From assembly GCA_001464765.1 (NCBI GenBank), contig LNDV01000030.1, positions 208,001 through 272,000 of the forward strand: DNA of 64,000 nucleotides, written 5' to 3'. The stretch comes from Betaproteobacteria bacterium Ga0077526. GTDB lineage: Bacteria > Pseudomonadota > Gammaproteobacteria > Burkholderiales > Ga0077523. The notes under the pieces were generated by a model that worked only from the letters and a program-made list of their open reading frames with translations, was not told the DNA's origin and did not search any database. Below are positions 23,748 through 36,000 of the stretch, piece after piece (positions within the stretch are counted from its first letter, which is position 1; every line of letters begins with the position of its first letter). Position numbers and translations under genes: made by a program.

Positions 23748-25265
23748 ATGAAACTGAAATCCATCGTTTGGGCCTGCGCCGCCGCGTGTGCCTTCGTGGG
23801 CGTCGAAGCCTCCGCGCAGACCCCCGGTCCCTTCGACGTGCCCGAAGTGAAGGTCATCCTCTCCGGTGCCACTGCCCCGGACAACTTCCTCGTCACGATC
23901 GCCACCGGTCTTTTCGACGGCGCCTTCAACCGCTATCAGGATGACAACGGTACGGCGGCGGACTTCACCGACGACGGCCGTGGCTTCAACGCCTTCTTCG
24001 GCCGCGTGAGGAATGATGCCTCCGTGCCGCAGGCACTGCGTGGTCGCACCGTCATGTTCGTCAAGCGTTCCCGCGGCGGTTCCGTGTGGGGTGTGAACCC
24101 GGTTGCCCGCGCTCAGCGCATCGCGACGCTCAACATCACGGCCGGCACCTGCGTCCTCAGCGGGACGGCGTATCGCTGTTCCAGGAAAGGCATCGATCCG
24201 GGCCTTCCCGGCTACGCGGATTCGAGCAACGCGGGCGAAGTCTCCGACTTCGGTGTGTCGGACGTCGAGCCGGCCATGTTCAAGTCCCCCATCAACGTCG
24301 AATTCGGCCAGAACCAGCTGTCCAACGCCGAGACGGCCCGTCTGAATGTGAAGCCGGCCAACGTGCTGATGATGGGTATCGTGGCCACCAACGCTGTCCC
24401 GGCGACGACGCCGCTGTCGCGTGCCGCCTACGGTGCCATGCTGTCCGGCAACTATCAGGACTGGAGCCAGGTCGACCCTGCTCTGAACACCGGCAACACG
24501 CAGGTCATCGTATGCCGCCGTGTGCAGGGTTCGGGTACGCAGACTTCCTACAACTGGTACTTCAACAACTTCCCCTGCCAGAGCGGCTTCGGCGGTTCCG
24601 TGGCGCCCAAGCGCATGGCCGAAAGTGCCAGCGGCATCGTGAGCGGTACCGGTACACCGGCGGATCCCTTCATCATCGATCCGACCTCGGGATACACCGT
24701 GGTCGAGAATTCGGGTTCCGGCAACGTGCGGGATTGCCTGAGCCGAGCGAACTCGCGCACCGATCACACGATCACCGGTGACGACGGCAAGACCTACACG
24801 ATCAAGTTCTCCAACAGCGCCACTCCGTTCCGTGCCATCGCCACCCTTTCCGGGGACAGCGCCAGCAACGCCAACCCGGATCAGAACGGCTGGAGCTTCC
24901 GCTACCTCGACGGCGCGGGCGTGTTCAACATCAACACCCAGGCGCATGTCTCCGGCTCTGCGGACAAGGGCATCGCGCCGAGCAAGCAGAACCTGATCGA
25001 CGGCAAGTACGACTTCGCGGTGGAACTCACCTTCCAGAACCGCAAGGTCGCAGTGATCAACGATCACGGCGACAGCATCGCCGCGCTCTCTGGCGTCAAG
25101 CTGGCGTTTGTGAACGAGTTCGTCAAGCGCGCGGGCGATCCCGCGTTCAACGCCAACCCTTGGGTGGCTGCTCTTCCGCCGACCTTCGATCCGACGGCCA
25201 GCGCCAACGTGGCGAAGGGTACGCGCTTCGGCAACACGTGCTCGCCGCTGCAACTGCTGTATTGA
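23748..25265 (+). CDS. Exported protein with periplasmic-binding-protein-like (PstS-like) features
   Basis: A 505-residue secreted protein with a Sec signal cleaved near residue 24 (ASAQ). The mature start, VKVILSGATAP, and a later GAMLSGNYQDWSQV resemble the first strand and the FSG...W segment of phosphate-type binding proteins, but an ABC transporter is not nearby and the protein is longer than PstS (~345). There are several cysteines (CVLSG, YRCS, VIVCRRV, FPCQS, VRDCLS), probably disulfide-bonded. AAGGAGA precedes the ATG. It stands between the PEP-CTERM gene and the two-partner-secretion genes, so a surface or periplasmic accessory role is plausible. Function unknown. Confidence 0.72.
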   Translation: MKLKSIVWACAAACAFVGVEASAQTPGPFDVPEVKVILSGATAPDNFLVTIATGLFDGAFNRYQDDNGTAADFTDDGRGFNAFFGRVRNDASVPQALRGRTVMFVKRSRGGSVWGVNPVARAQRIATLNITAGTCVLSGTAYRCSRKGIDPGLPGYADSSNAGEVSDFGVSDVEPAMFKSPINVEFGQNQLSNAETARLNVKPANVLMMGIVATNAVPATTPLSRAAYGAMLSGNYQDWSQVDPALNTGNTQVIVCRRVQGSGTQTSYNWYFNNFPCQSGFGGSVAPKRMAESASGIVSGTGTPADPFIIDPTSGYTVVENSGSGNVRDCLSRANSRTDHTITGDDGKTYTIKFSNSATPFRAIATLSGDSASNANPDQNGWSFRYLDGAGVFNINTQAHVSGSADKGIAPSKQNLIDGKYDFAVELTFQNRKVAVINDHGDSIAALSGVKLAFVNEFVKRAGDPAFNANPWVAALPPTFDPTASANVAKGTRFGNTCSPLQLLY

Positions 25266-25320
25266 TTCATAAATCCGTAACCTGAGACGCGCACGCTGAT
25301 CAGACCGGAAGCCTAACGCA

Positions 25321-25347
25321 CGCCGACCGTCCCATGGACGGTCGGCG
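25321..25347. terminator. Perfect 12-bp hairpin before the TpsB gene
   Basis: CGCCGACCGTCC at 25321-25332 pairs perfectly with 25336-25347 around a CAT loop. It lies between the PBP-like gene and tpsB. It has the form of a strong hairpin terminator lacking a T-tract (followed by TCGTGTCG). It probably separates the two transcription units, at least partly. Confidence 0.5.
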
Positions 25348-25386
25348 TCGTGTCGTAACGGCCCGGCGTCGCCAACAGGAAGCTTC

Positions 25387-27000
25387 ATGCCTCAGCATCA
25401 CTTCATTCGCCCGTTCCGGCGGATTCTGGTCACAGTACTTCTTCTCGGCGCAGTATTTGCGGCGTCAGCGGCGCGCGCCCAGGAATCCCGCTTCGACGTC
25501 CTCGAGTTCGAGATCGAGGGCAACACGGTCCTTCCGGCGCTCGCGATCGAGCGCGCGGTGTATCCGTTTCTCGGCCCCGGCAAGACGATCGATGACGTGC
25601 AGGGCGCACGGGCCGCACTGGAGAAGGCCTACCAGGACGCCGGCTACCTTACTGTGGTGGTCGATGTGCCCCCCCAGCAGGTGAAGGGCGGCAAGGTGGT
25701 CCTCGCGGTGACCGAGGCCACCGTCGAAAAGCTCGCCGTCGCCGGCAACAGATACCGGTCGCGGGATGCGATCCGGGAGCGGTTTCCGTCTCTGGCGCCC
25801 GGCGCAGTGCCGTACTTCCCCGATGCCCAGAAGGAACTGGCGGCGTTCAACCGGGTGCCGGGCCGCAGCGCCACGCCGGTGCTGAAGCCGGGGACGCAGA
25901 AGGGGACCGTCGGGATGGAGCTCAAGATCCAGGAGGACAAGCCCTTCGCCGGCAGCATCGAGCTCAACAACCGACAGGCCATCAACACCGAGCCGCTACG
26001 CCTGTCGGGCACGCTCAAGTACAACAATCTCTGGGGCAGGGACCATTCCGCCTCGCTGCTCTACCTCACGTCTCCCGAGGACACCACCCAGGTCCGCGCG
26101 CTGTCGGGCAACTACATCCTGAGGCTGCCGGATTCCGGACAGATTTTCGCGTTCTATGCGGTCCGCTCGCGCAGTACCGTGGCCACGCTGGGCAGTTCCA
26201 CCGTGGTCGGCAACGGCAACATTTACGGCTTCCGCGGCATCCTGCCGCTGCCCGGTGACGAGGTCTTCAGCCACAACCTCGTCTACGGTGCCGACTACAA
26301 GGAGTCGTTCCAGGGCGTGGGGATCGACCCGACCTCGCGCATCGAGGGGACCCTCACCTATTTGCCGTTCACTGCCCAGTACGGCATGGCGAAGACCGGA
26401 CTCAAGGGGACCACTCGCGCGAGCATTCAGACCAGCTTTCTGACGCGCAGCGCGCTGCTCGGCAATCGTGACGACGAATTCGCGCGCCGCCGATTCCGGG
26501 CCACCGCCAACTACGCCGTGCTTCGCGCGGAAGTCTCGCGACAGCAGACCCTGCCGAAGAACTTCACGGCATTCCTGAAGCTGACGGCGCATACCTCCAG
26601 TCAGCCCCTGGTCAACACGGAGCAGTTCATCGCGGCAGGCGCGGACGGTGTCCGCGGCTACTACGAGGCGGAAGTCGTCGGAGACGATGGCTGGATGGCC
26701 ACAGCGGAACTGCGCTCGCCGTCGCTGATCGATGCGGGGGAAGGCGCGGGAGCACGCGAGTTGATCGCGGTCGGCTTCGTGGATGCCGCCAATGTCCGAC
26801 TCAAGCGCCCCCTGCCCGGAGAGACATCCCAGAAGAGTCCCTGGAGCGTGGGCCTCGGTCTTCGCTTCCGGGCCCAGTCGTCGCTCTCCGCGACGCTCGA
26901 AGTCGGTCTTCCGATGGAAGACGTGCGCCGCAGCACCTCCGACCCGGGTACGGAGAAGCGCGATCCCCGCCTGCACCTTCGCGTCGCGTACGACTTCTAG
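25387..27000 (+). CDS. Two-partner secretion outer-membrane transporter (TpsB, ShlB/FhaC family)
   Basis: A 537-residue Omp85-superfamily transporter. After a Sec signal (cleavage near ARAQ, residue ~32) come two POTRA-like domains (~36-190), the first with FEIEGNTVLPALAIERAV. The C-terminal ~340 residues form the 16-strand barrel. The loop-6 motif VRGYYEAE, conserved in FhaC as VRGY/F, is present near residue 424, and the final strand ends in the aromatic residue of LRVAYDF. It exports the TpsA exoprotein encoded 33 bp downstream across the outer membrane. Confidence 0.95.
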   Translation: MPQHHFIRPFRRILVTVLLLGAVFAASAARAQESRFDVLEFEIEGNTVLPALAIERAVYPFLGPGKTIDDVQGARAALEKAYQDAGYLTVVVDVPPQQVKGGKVVLAVTEATVEKLAVAGNRYRSRDAIRERFPSLAPGAVPYFPDAQKELAAFNRVPGRSATPVLKPGTQKGTVGMELKIQEDKPFAGSIELNNRQAINTEPLRLSGTLKYNNLWGRDHSASLLYLTSPEDTTQVRALSGNYILRLPDSGQIFAFYAVRSRSTVATLGSSTVVGNGNIYGFRGILPLPGDEVFSHNLVYGADYKESFQGVGIDPTSRIEGTLTYLPFTAQYGMAKTGLKGTTRASIQTSFLTRSALLGNRDDEFARRRFRATANYAVLRAEVSRQQTLPKNFTAFLKLTAHTSSQPLVNTEQFIAAGADGVRGYYEAEVVGDDGWMATAELRSPSLIDAGEGAGARELIAVGFVDAANVRLKRPLPGETSQKSPWSVGLGLRFRAQSSLSATLEVGLPMEDVRRSTSDPGTEKRDPRLHLRVAYDF

Positions 27001-27033
27001 CGCTGACCGGATGGAATTGAGGACGTCGTCACC

Positions 27034-30000
27034 ATGAATGCCAATCGCTTCCGCCATGTGTTCAGTCGAGTCACCGGCATGCTCGTGCCCGTCGGGGAGC
27101 ACGCCGCCGCCGGGCGGGGCCGTCGCCGGTTGCGCAGGATTGCCGCAGCGGTCGCGACGCTGACCGTCGCCGACTTCACGTGCGCCACCGACATCGCGAT
27201 CCCCGCAGGCACGCTGCCGGTTCCGGTGATTTCCTCCGGAAACATCGCGGCATCCGGTGCCGCGACCGCGGCGGTGAACGATGCGACGAGAACGCTGACC
27301 GTGGAGCAGTCCACGCTGCGGGCGATCATCGACTGGCAGAGCTTCAACGTCGGGCGGGACGCAACAGTCTTCTTCAATCACCAGCTCGGCGCAGCTTCCG
27401 CGACGCTAAACCGCATCGGCGGCAACGACCCGAGCGTGATCCAGGGCACCGTACGGGCTCTGGGCGAGCTGTATCTCGTCAACCCGAACGGGATGGTGTT
27501 CAAGGACGGTGCGCGAGTGGATGCGGGGTCGCTGACCGTGTCCGCCCTACGCATGCAGGAAAACGCCTTCAACGCCGGTCTGCTGTCGCTGCCGACGGGT
27601 TCCAATGCGCAGGCGGCATTCGCCTGGGACGGGACCAAGGTGCAGTACGAGGCGACGAGCATCCAGATCGACGCCGGTGCCCAGCTGAGCGCATCGACGG
27701 GCGGCCGCGTCATGGTGTTCGCGCCGACGATCCGCAACGAGGGTACCGTGAGTGCCCCGCAGGGGCAGGCGATGCTCGCCGCGGGGGCGAAGGTGTTCCT
27801 GTCCGCCCCCACCGATCCGTCCCTGCGCGGATTCCTCGTGGAACTCGATCCCTATTTGGAGCGCGACTCCACCGGTGAGCCGATCCCGGGGAGCACGGTC
27901 GACGGTCGCGTCGACAACCTGGGGCGCATTCTCGCCGATCGCGGCAACGCGACGCTCGCCGGCTTCGCGATCAACCAGAACGGCCGCGTGAGCGCCACGA
28001 CCACGGTCACGCTCAACGGCTCGGTGTTCCTCCAGGCGCGGGACTCGGTCAGTACCCGCAACGGCGTCAATGCGGTGACGATCGGCAACGTGCAGAACGT
28101 TCTCAGGGGCACGCGCACCGGCACGGTGACCTTCGGTCCCGGCAGCGTGACGGAAGTCATGCCCGACCTGGCCGATCGCACCACGACTCAGGACGCACAG
28201 GGGTTCACGCCCTCGCGCATCGACGTCGTCGGACGAAACATCACCCTTCGCGGCGCCGACGGCGCCGTCTCTGGGAGCGTTCTCCGGGCACCCGGTGGTA
28301 TCGTCAATCTCACCGCCCAGTCGGACGATCTGTTCCAGGAAGCTGGCGACGCACTCGTCCCGGGCACGAGAGTGTTCGTGGGCAGCGGGGCGCGCATCGA
28401 CGTCTCCGGCACCGACGGTGTCGTGCTCCCCGTGGAGCGCAACTTCATCGAGGTGGAACTGCGCGGCAACGAGCTGCGCGACTCGCCAGTGATCCGCAAC
28501 GGCGCGCTGCGCGGTCAGAAGGTGACCGTCGACATCCGAAAGGGCACGACGCTGGGCGATATCTCCGGCTATCTCGCGCAGGTGAGCCGCGGGATCGGCG
28601 AGCGCACTTCCGCCGGCGGGTCGATCAGTTTCCGCTCGGAGGGTGAGGTCGTCGTGCTCGACGGGAGCACGCTCGACGTGTCCGGCAAGGCGATCACCTA
28701 TGCGCCGGGCACGGGTTCGGAATCGGTCCTGAGGGCGTTGGACGGACGCACCTTCGCCGTCAGCGTGGCACCGAAGGACATCGCCTACGGCGGGCTCGCC
28801 GACCGCGTGGATGTGCGATTCCAGGTGCCGAACCAGCCGGATGGCGTCGCGATCTCCGAGACCTACCGTCCCGCGCAGAGGCCGGGAGCCGCTGTCATCA
28901 GCTCGGCGCAGCCCGGGTATGTGGAGGGCCGCAGCGCTGGCAGCATCGATGTCGTTGCCCACAGGACGGTGCTGGAAGGCACGTTGCTCGGGAGCGCAAT
29001 GGCGGGGCCGTATCAGCGCACGGCCGCGACGGCGCCGCTCGGCGGCCTGCTGCGCCTCGGAGATCTCTCGGAGGCCGCCTCGACGGCAACGGACAGCAAG
29101 CTGCGCAATCTGCGCATCGGCCCGCTCACCGACCGTCTCCCGGTTTCGTTCGCGTCCGATGCCGCACTCCCCGATGCCTGGCTCGATCTCACGCGGCTCG
29201 ATGGTGCGGCTCTGTTCGAGCGGGGCGGATTCAGCCGGCTCACGGCCAATGCGAACGGCGAAATCACCCTGAGTGCGCCCGTGAAACTTGCGCCGTTCGG
29301 TTCGGTGGAACTCACCGGGCGCGCCATCCGCGTGGATCACGACATCACCGCGCCGGGCGGCCGGCTGACCCTCGCTACGCGTGCCGTGAGCGGTGAGTCC
29401 GTGTCCGATCGAGGGCGCTATCTGCTCTCGGTGGGCGACGGCGTGACGATCGACATGGCCGGTCGCTGGACGAACGACACCCAGTCGGCTGTCACGCCGA
29501 CGGCCGCGATCGTACGCGGCGGCGGCACGGTGTCCTTGCGTTCCGCCGGGGACGTGCTTCTCGGCGCAGGGTCCACGATCGATGTGTCGGCCGGTGCCTA
29601 CCAGCCCGCGACCGGCGCGCTTCAGACCGGAACCGCAGGCGCCATCGTGGTGGCGTCCGGGCGAATCGGTCTCGGCGATGCGGACCGGCAGCAGTCACGG
29701 ATCACGCTGGGCGGCGAACTCCGCGGATTCGGATTCGGCTCCGGGGGAAGCCTCTCGCTATCGACGACACGCGTCGAAATCGGCGCAGCGTCGCCTTCTG
29801 CGGATGCTCTCGCGCTGTCGACCGATTTTTTCCGTACGGGCGGATTTTCCCGCTACGCCCTCAATGGTCAGGATGGGGTGGTGGTCGGTGCATCCACGGC
29901 GATCGACGTACTGCCTGTGACTTGGCTTGCCGACGGCGCCATCGCCCGTCAGGCGACGGGGTTGCGGCTCGCGGACATCGTGGCCTCCGGCGTTCTCCCG

Positions 30001-33000
30001 GAGGGACTGCGTGAGGCGACTCACCTCTCCCTGCGTTCCGACAGTTCTGCGTTCGGTCACGTGAACGTCGAATCCGGCGCCACGGTCAAGGTCGCTCCGC
30101 TCGGAACGATCACCTTGGAGTCCGGCCGCCGCGTCACGATGCTCGGGTCGCTGACGGCGCATGGCGGCGCGATCACGCTGGCGAACGCCCTGCCGGGCGG
30201 AACGGATGTGTATGAAGGCGATGTGTCCGTGTGGATCGGCGCTGCCGCCCGGATCGACGCCACGGGCGTCCTCCGGAGGACGATCGACCCGCGACCGCTG
30301 CTGTTCGGTACGGTCCACGACGGCGGTCGGGTCTCACTGTCAGCGGGTAAAGGCTATCTCGTGGTGGAGGCCGGAGCACTTGTGGACGTGTCGGGAGCAA
30401 TCGCACAGATCGACGTCCCGCGCACCTTGCCGAACGGCACGCTGGTCTACGACCGTGTTGCGATGCCCAGCGCTGCCGGGTCCGTCGCGCTGTCGGCGCG
30501 GGAAGGCGTCTTTCTCGAAGGCGCTCTGGCTGGTCGGCCCGGCAGCGCCGTGGTCGCTGGCGGGTCCCTCAGCGTGTCGATGCTCGGCGTGCCTCAGCTC
30601 GGATTTCCGGGCAATGCCCGACGGATCGAGATTTCGCAAGGCGGCGTGACGCTGCCGTCCGGGCTTACGCCTGGCGCGGAGATCGAAAGTGCGAGCGGTG
30701 CGACGCAGACCGGCGCGTTCAATGGACGGGCGATGCTGCGTGCGGGGTCTCTGTCGGAAGGTGGCTTCGGTTCGGTGACGCTGCGCGCACGAGATGCCAT
30801 CGCCTTCTCCGGAGAGGTGGATCTCGCCGTCCGCCGCGCGTTCGAAATGGATGCGCCGCTGATCTCAGGCGCCTCCGGCGCAGACGTGACCCTCTCGGCG
30901 GCTAGCGTATCCGTTGGCCATTCCGACATCACACGCCAGATCGAAGCCAATCCTGTCGCCGGCAATGGAACGCTCGCCGTGAGCGCGCGCGTCATCGACC
31001 TCGTCGGCCGCACCACGATCGGGGGATTCAACGACATCCGCCTGGCCAGTCTTGGCGATATCCGCCTTCGAGGTGTCGTCTCTGACGTGAACCCCGATCG
31101 CGATGTCACGACCTACCGCCTGACCGGCGCTCTGTCAGTGCTCGCGGACACGCTCACGCTCGACGCGGCGCAGATCGTCCCGTCGACGCTCACGGAGTTC
31201 ACCGTGCGCAGCCTTTCCTCGACCGTGACCGATGCCGGAGGCACCGTGACCGGAGCCGGCCGAATCGTCATTGCGGCAAGCGCGCCCGCGCCTGCTGCGC
31301 CCCTTGCCGCCGGCGGCACTTTGCGGGTTGAAGCGAACCAGATCGAGCAGGGCGGGCGTCTCGCTGCGCCTTTCGGCGAAATCCGCCTGGTCGCGACGGA
31401 CCGGGTACGTACCACCGGTGGCATCACTTCGGTCGAGTCTGCAGGGCGCGTCGCACTGCTGGCCGGAAGTTCGACTTCCGTGTCCGGCCGCGGCCTCCAG
31501 ATCCCGTTCGGGCGTACCGAACTCTCCGGCAAGGACTACGTGTATGCGCTCGGCAGCAGTTTCGGCAATCGGGTGCTGACGGCGCTGCCGGACAAGGCGG
31601 TGACGATCGAAGGCACCGACGTGATACTGGCGGGCGGGATCGACTTGTCCGGCGGCGGTGAACTGGTTGCCTACGAGTTCGTGCCGGGTCCCGGCGGATC
31701 GAAGGACATCTTCGCGGCATCCTCCTTCCCGAACACCTTCGCCATCCTTCCGGTTGCCGTCGGTGCCGGATATGGACCGGTCGACCATCAGGCTTCTCTC
31801 GACGTCTCCGGACTGCGCGTGGGCGATCAGATCCGGTTGAGCGGCGCGAATGCGCTGGGCCTGGCGGAGGGAATCTATACGCTTCTGCCGCCGGGCTACG
31901 CGGTGGTCGAAGGCGCCTTCCTGGTCACGGCGGTCGACGGCTACCGTGACCTCTCTCAAGGGAGCGCGATCGCGCAGACCGGGGGCGGTCTCATCGTCGC
32001 GGGTCAGAAGGCGGCCGCGAGCCTGGACGGGACGTCGATCGCCGAAGTGCGCACCCGCGGCTTCCTCGTGGAGACGCCGTCTGCATTCAGAACCCGTGCC
32101 GAGTACGCTGTGACCACAGCCAGCAGCTTCTTCGCCGGTTCTGCCGGGGCAACGCTGCCAGGTGATGCAGGCCGGATCAGCATCGTGTCGAACGGCGGCG
32201 AACTGGCGTTCGGCGGCGCGATCGAGGGCGCCGCGATGCCGGGTCGGCGCGGCAAGTCGATCGACATCTCCGCGCCGAAGATCCGTGTGGCTTCGGAGGG
32301 TGATGCTGCTGTGCCCGGCGCGCTGAACCTGCCGGTGGCCACGCTCAATGCCCTCCGCGCGTCCAGCCTGCTCCTCGGCGGTACCCGCCGTACCGTCGAC
32401 GGCGTCACGGTGCTCACGCCGTCTGTCGGATCGTCATCGGAGATCATTGTCGCCAACCGGTCGGACGACCCGCTGAAGGCTGCGGACCTCATGCTCGTGT
32501 CCGGAGGCAGGGTCGTTCTTTCCGACGGCGCCAGTCTGAAGGCAGAGGGCGCGACTGCGGCCGGCGCAGTGAGCATCGCGGGCAACGGCGCACTCGTGCG
32601 CGTGACGCAGGCGCGTGACGCCGGCGTCACGCGGACGGGCTTCGATCGTTCCATAGGTGACGTCACCGTCGGCGCCGGCGTGCTTCTGGAGTCGTCCGGC
32701 TCGGTGATCCTCGATGCGACGCGCGACACGACGATCGCCGGGGACGCCGTTGTCACCACCGGGATCACCGCCGTCGCGGCAGGTACGGTCAGCGCTGGCG
32801 ACGTGCCCGCTGGTACCGGCGGACTCGTGCTGGGCGAAGGGCTGCTCGCGCAGATCGGACGGGGCGAACGGCTCTCGGTGAAGAGCTACGGAACGCTCGA
32901 CCTGTATGGCGCGGTCCGGCTGGGGGCGGTCGACGGCAGCGGTGTGCCGCTGCTCGACACGCTGGTGCTGGATACGCCGGCGATCCGGGGTTTCGGAAGC

Positions 33001-36000
33001 GATGCGAAGTCCATCGTCGCCGGCGAGGTGATGCTCGGCAACAGCTCCGGTGCCGTCGCTGTCGCGCCAGGGACCGGAACGGGCTCGCTCGCGCTCAGCG
33101 CACGAACACGAAGCGACGGCTCGGGCGCGCGGCTCGTGATCGCTGCGGGCGACGTGTCGGTCTCCGGTTTCCCGATCGCAACCCTCGACGCTGCGCGGGA
33201 GGTCCGCATCGCGGGCAACGGCGCGCTGGCTTTCACGGGGGCGTCGGTGGAGGTCGTGACACCGCGGCTGACCGCGGACAACGGCGTCACCGGTTCCCTG
33301 AGGACGGACGGTGCTCTGACACTGACGCGTGCTGATGGCACGGTACCGCCCGCAACCGCTTCAGGCCTCGGCGCGACCCTCGCTTTGGTGGGGGCCCGCG
33401 TGGCGATCGACACTCTCGTCGACCTGCCGACGGGGACGTTGCAGGTGCGCGCGACGGGCGCGAACGGCGGCGACGGGGTGAGCCTCGGCAGCCGCGCCGC
33501 TCTCGTGGCGGCAGGACGAAGCCTGCCGTTCGCGGCCGGCGTGACGAAAGCCTCCTCGGGCGGCACGGTTCGTCTCGAGACGGTGGCCGGGGATGTCAGC
33601 ATCGGCAGCGGGTCGGGAATCGATGTGTCGAGCGGTGGCGCCGGGGCGGGCGGCGGTCTGATCCAGATTCGCAGCGCGGGGGCGATGACGCTCGGCGGCA
33701 CGCTGAACGGCGCCGCGTCAACGTACGATCACGGCGGCCGGCTCGACTTCGACGTTGGTGTCGCGCCGGACCTCGGCGAAGTCGCGACTGCGGCGGCCAG
33801 CGGCGGCTTCACGGAAGGCGTTCGTATCCGGGCACGTGCCGGCGATCTCGTTCTTGCCGACGCGGACACGCTGACGGCTCGGGAGATTTATCTTTCCGCG
33901 GATGCGGGCGCAGTTCGTCTCGCCGGAACGCTCGACGCCCGGGGCACGCAAGGCGGACGCATCGATGCCTGGGCACGGGATGACGTGACGCTCGAGTCGA
34001 CGGGGCGTCTTCTGGCCTCGGCGAGTTCGGCGACCGGCGACGGGGGAGATGTATTCGTCGGTACGACGGCTGGCAACGTAGGTCTCGACGCCGGCGCCAC
34101 TGTGGATGTGGCTGGCGGCGCGCGGGGTGCGCCGGGCGAGATCTGGTTGCGGGCGCCTCGTGTCGGCACCAGCGATGTCGCAGTCTCGTCCATCGCCGCC
34201 AATGTGATCGGCGCGAACCATGTGTCCATCGAGGCGTTCCGGGTCTACACCGGTACCACGATCGGGTCCACGACCGCGAGCGCCGTGAGGATCGGCGACA
34301 GCGGTGCGACAGCGGTGGTATTCAATCAGACGCGCGACTATCTCCTGGCAGCGCGACCCGTCGTGCAGTCGCGCCTCGACGCGGGCACGGCCGTGGACGT
34401 GCGGCTGCGTCCCGGCATCGAGGTCCGCAGCGAGTCGACCCTGGCGCTGAACAGCGACTGGAACTTCTACTGTGGCACGGCGGCGACCTGCACGCGGGAC
34501 ATCGCGCTGTGGAACTTCGACGGTGCCCCAGGCGTGCTGACCCTGCGAGCGGCAGATGAGGTGTCCCTGAACCGTTCGCTGAACGACGGCTTCCGGCTGC
34601 TGCCGCCCGCCACAGTCAACGCCAGCACATCCTCGCAGGTGATGAACGATGCTTACGTGCCGCGAGCCGGTGGCGGGTGGTCCTACCGCGTGACGGCCGG
34701 CGCAGACACGGCATCGGCGGATCCGCGGGCGGTCGCGGAGGGCACAGAAGCCGATGTGGTACTGGCCAACAACCGGCTCGTTCGCACATCCACGGGCTTC
34801 ATCGACATCGGCGCCAGCCGCGACGTCGTGCTGTCGAACACGCGATCCGCGGTCTACACGGCCGGCGAACCGGGGGCGACCGTTGCCGGTTTCGTCACGC
34901 CCAACGTGCCCACAGCGTCGGGTCTGCCGCGTGCGCCCACGCCGACCTACACGCACTTGGGGGGCGACGTCCGCATCGTCGCCGGACAGGATGTTCGCGC
35001 GGAAGGCTCCGTGCAGTCCGTCACCGATTGGCTGTATCGAGACGCGCGACGTTCCGGCAGCACCCTGCTCGAGAATCCGCAGACGACCTGGTGGGTGCGG
35101 TACGACGGCTTCCTCCAGGGGTTCGGGGCGATGGGCGGCGGCGATGTGGCCGTGCGTGCCGGCAGGGATGTCTCCAACATCACGGTGGTGGCGCCGACGA
35201 ATGCCCGACTGGGTGGCTCCACGGCGAGTGCGCCGACCGCCGCAGATTTCCTGGAACTCGGCGGCGGCGATGTCACGGTCTCGTCGGGCCGAGACATCCT
35301 TGGCGGGCTGGTGCTCGCGCAGAAGGGCGAAGGCCGTCTGCTCGCGGGTCGCGATGTCGCCTCCGCACAGAGCCTGAACGATCAGCCGCTCAATCCGCTG
35401 CTGGCCCTGGGGGATGCGACGCTTCGCATCGAGGCCGTCGGCAGCGTCGCGATCGACGGCATCTTCAATCCGACGATCCAGCGTCAGCCGCGCGGCAACA
35501 TCGGCACGAACGGCCTCGCGACTACGTATTTCCTCACCTACGGGGAGCGCTCCCGGGTCGACATCGCTGCCGTGACCGGCGATGTCGCGCTGACGAACAA
35601 CACCGATCTCCTTCCGAGTCTGCCGAATTCGCCGCTTTCCTTCTTCGGATCGTCCGGAGAAGCGGTGGCGGCAGTGATCTATCCGGCCACTGTGTCGGCG
35701 GCGTCGCTCGGCGGCAATGTCCGTGTCGATCGGACGATGTATCTCGCACCCGCGGCGCGCGGGCAGCTGGAACTGCTCGCGGCGGGTGACGTACGGATCG
35801 CCGGAACGATCAGCATGTCCGATGTGTCTCCGCTGGCCCTGCCTGGAGTGCTGTCACGCCACGGCGTGGCTGAGGGTGGAGCGTCAGTGGTGCTGCGCCC
35901 GGATCGCGTTTTCCGGGAGCCGACCGGTTCCAGCCGATCCGTCGGCATCCTGATTGTGGATGCGGCGGAAGGCGCCCTGTTCCACGACCCGACGCTTCTG

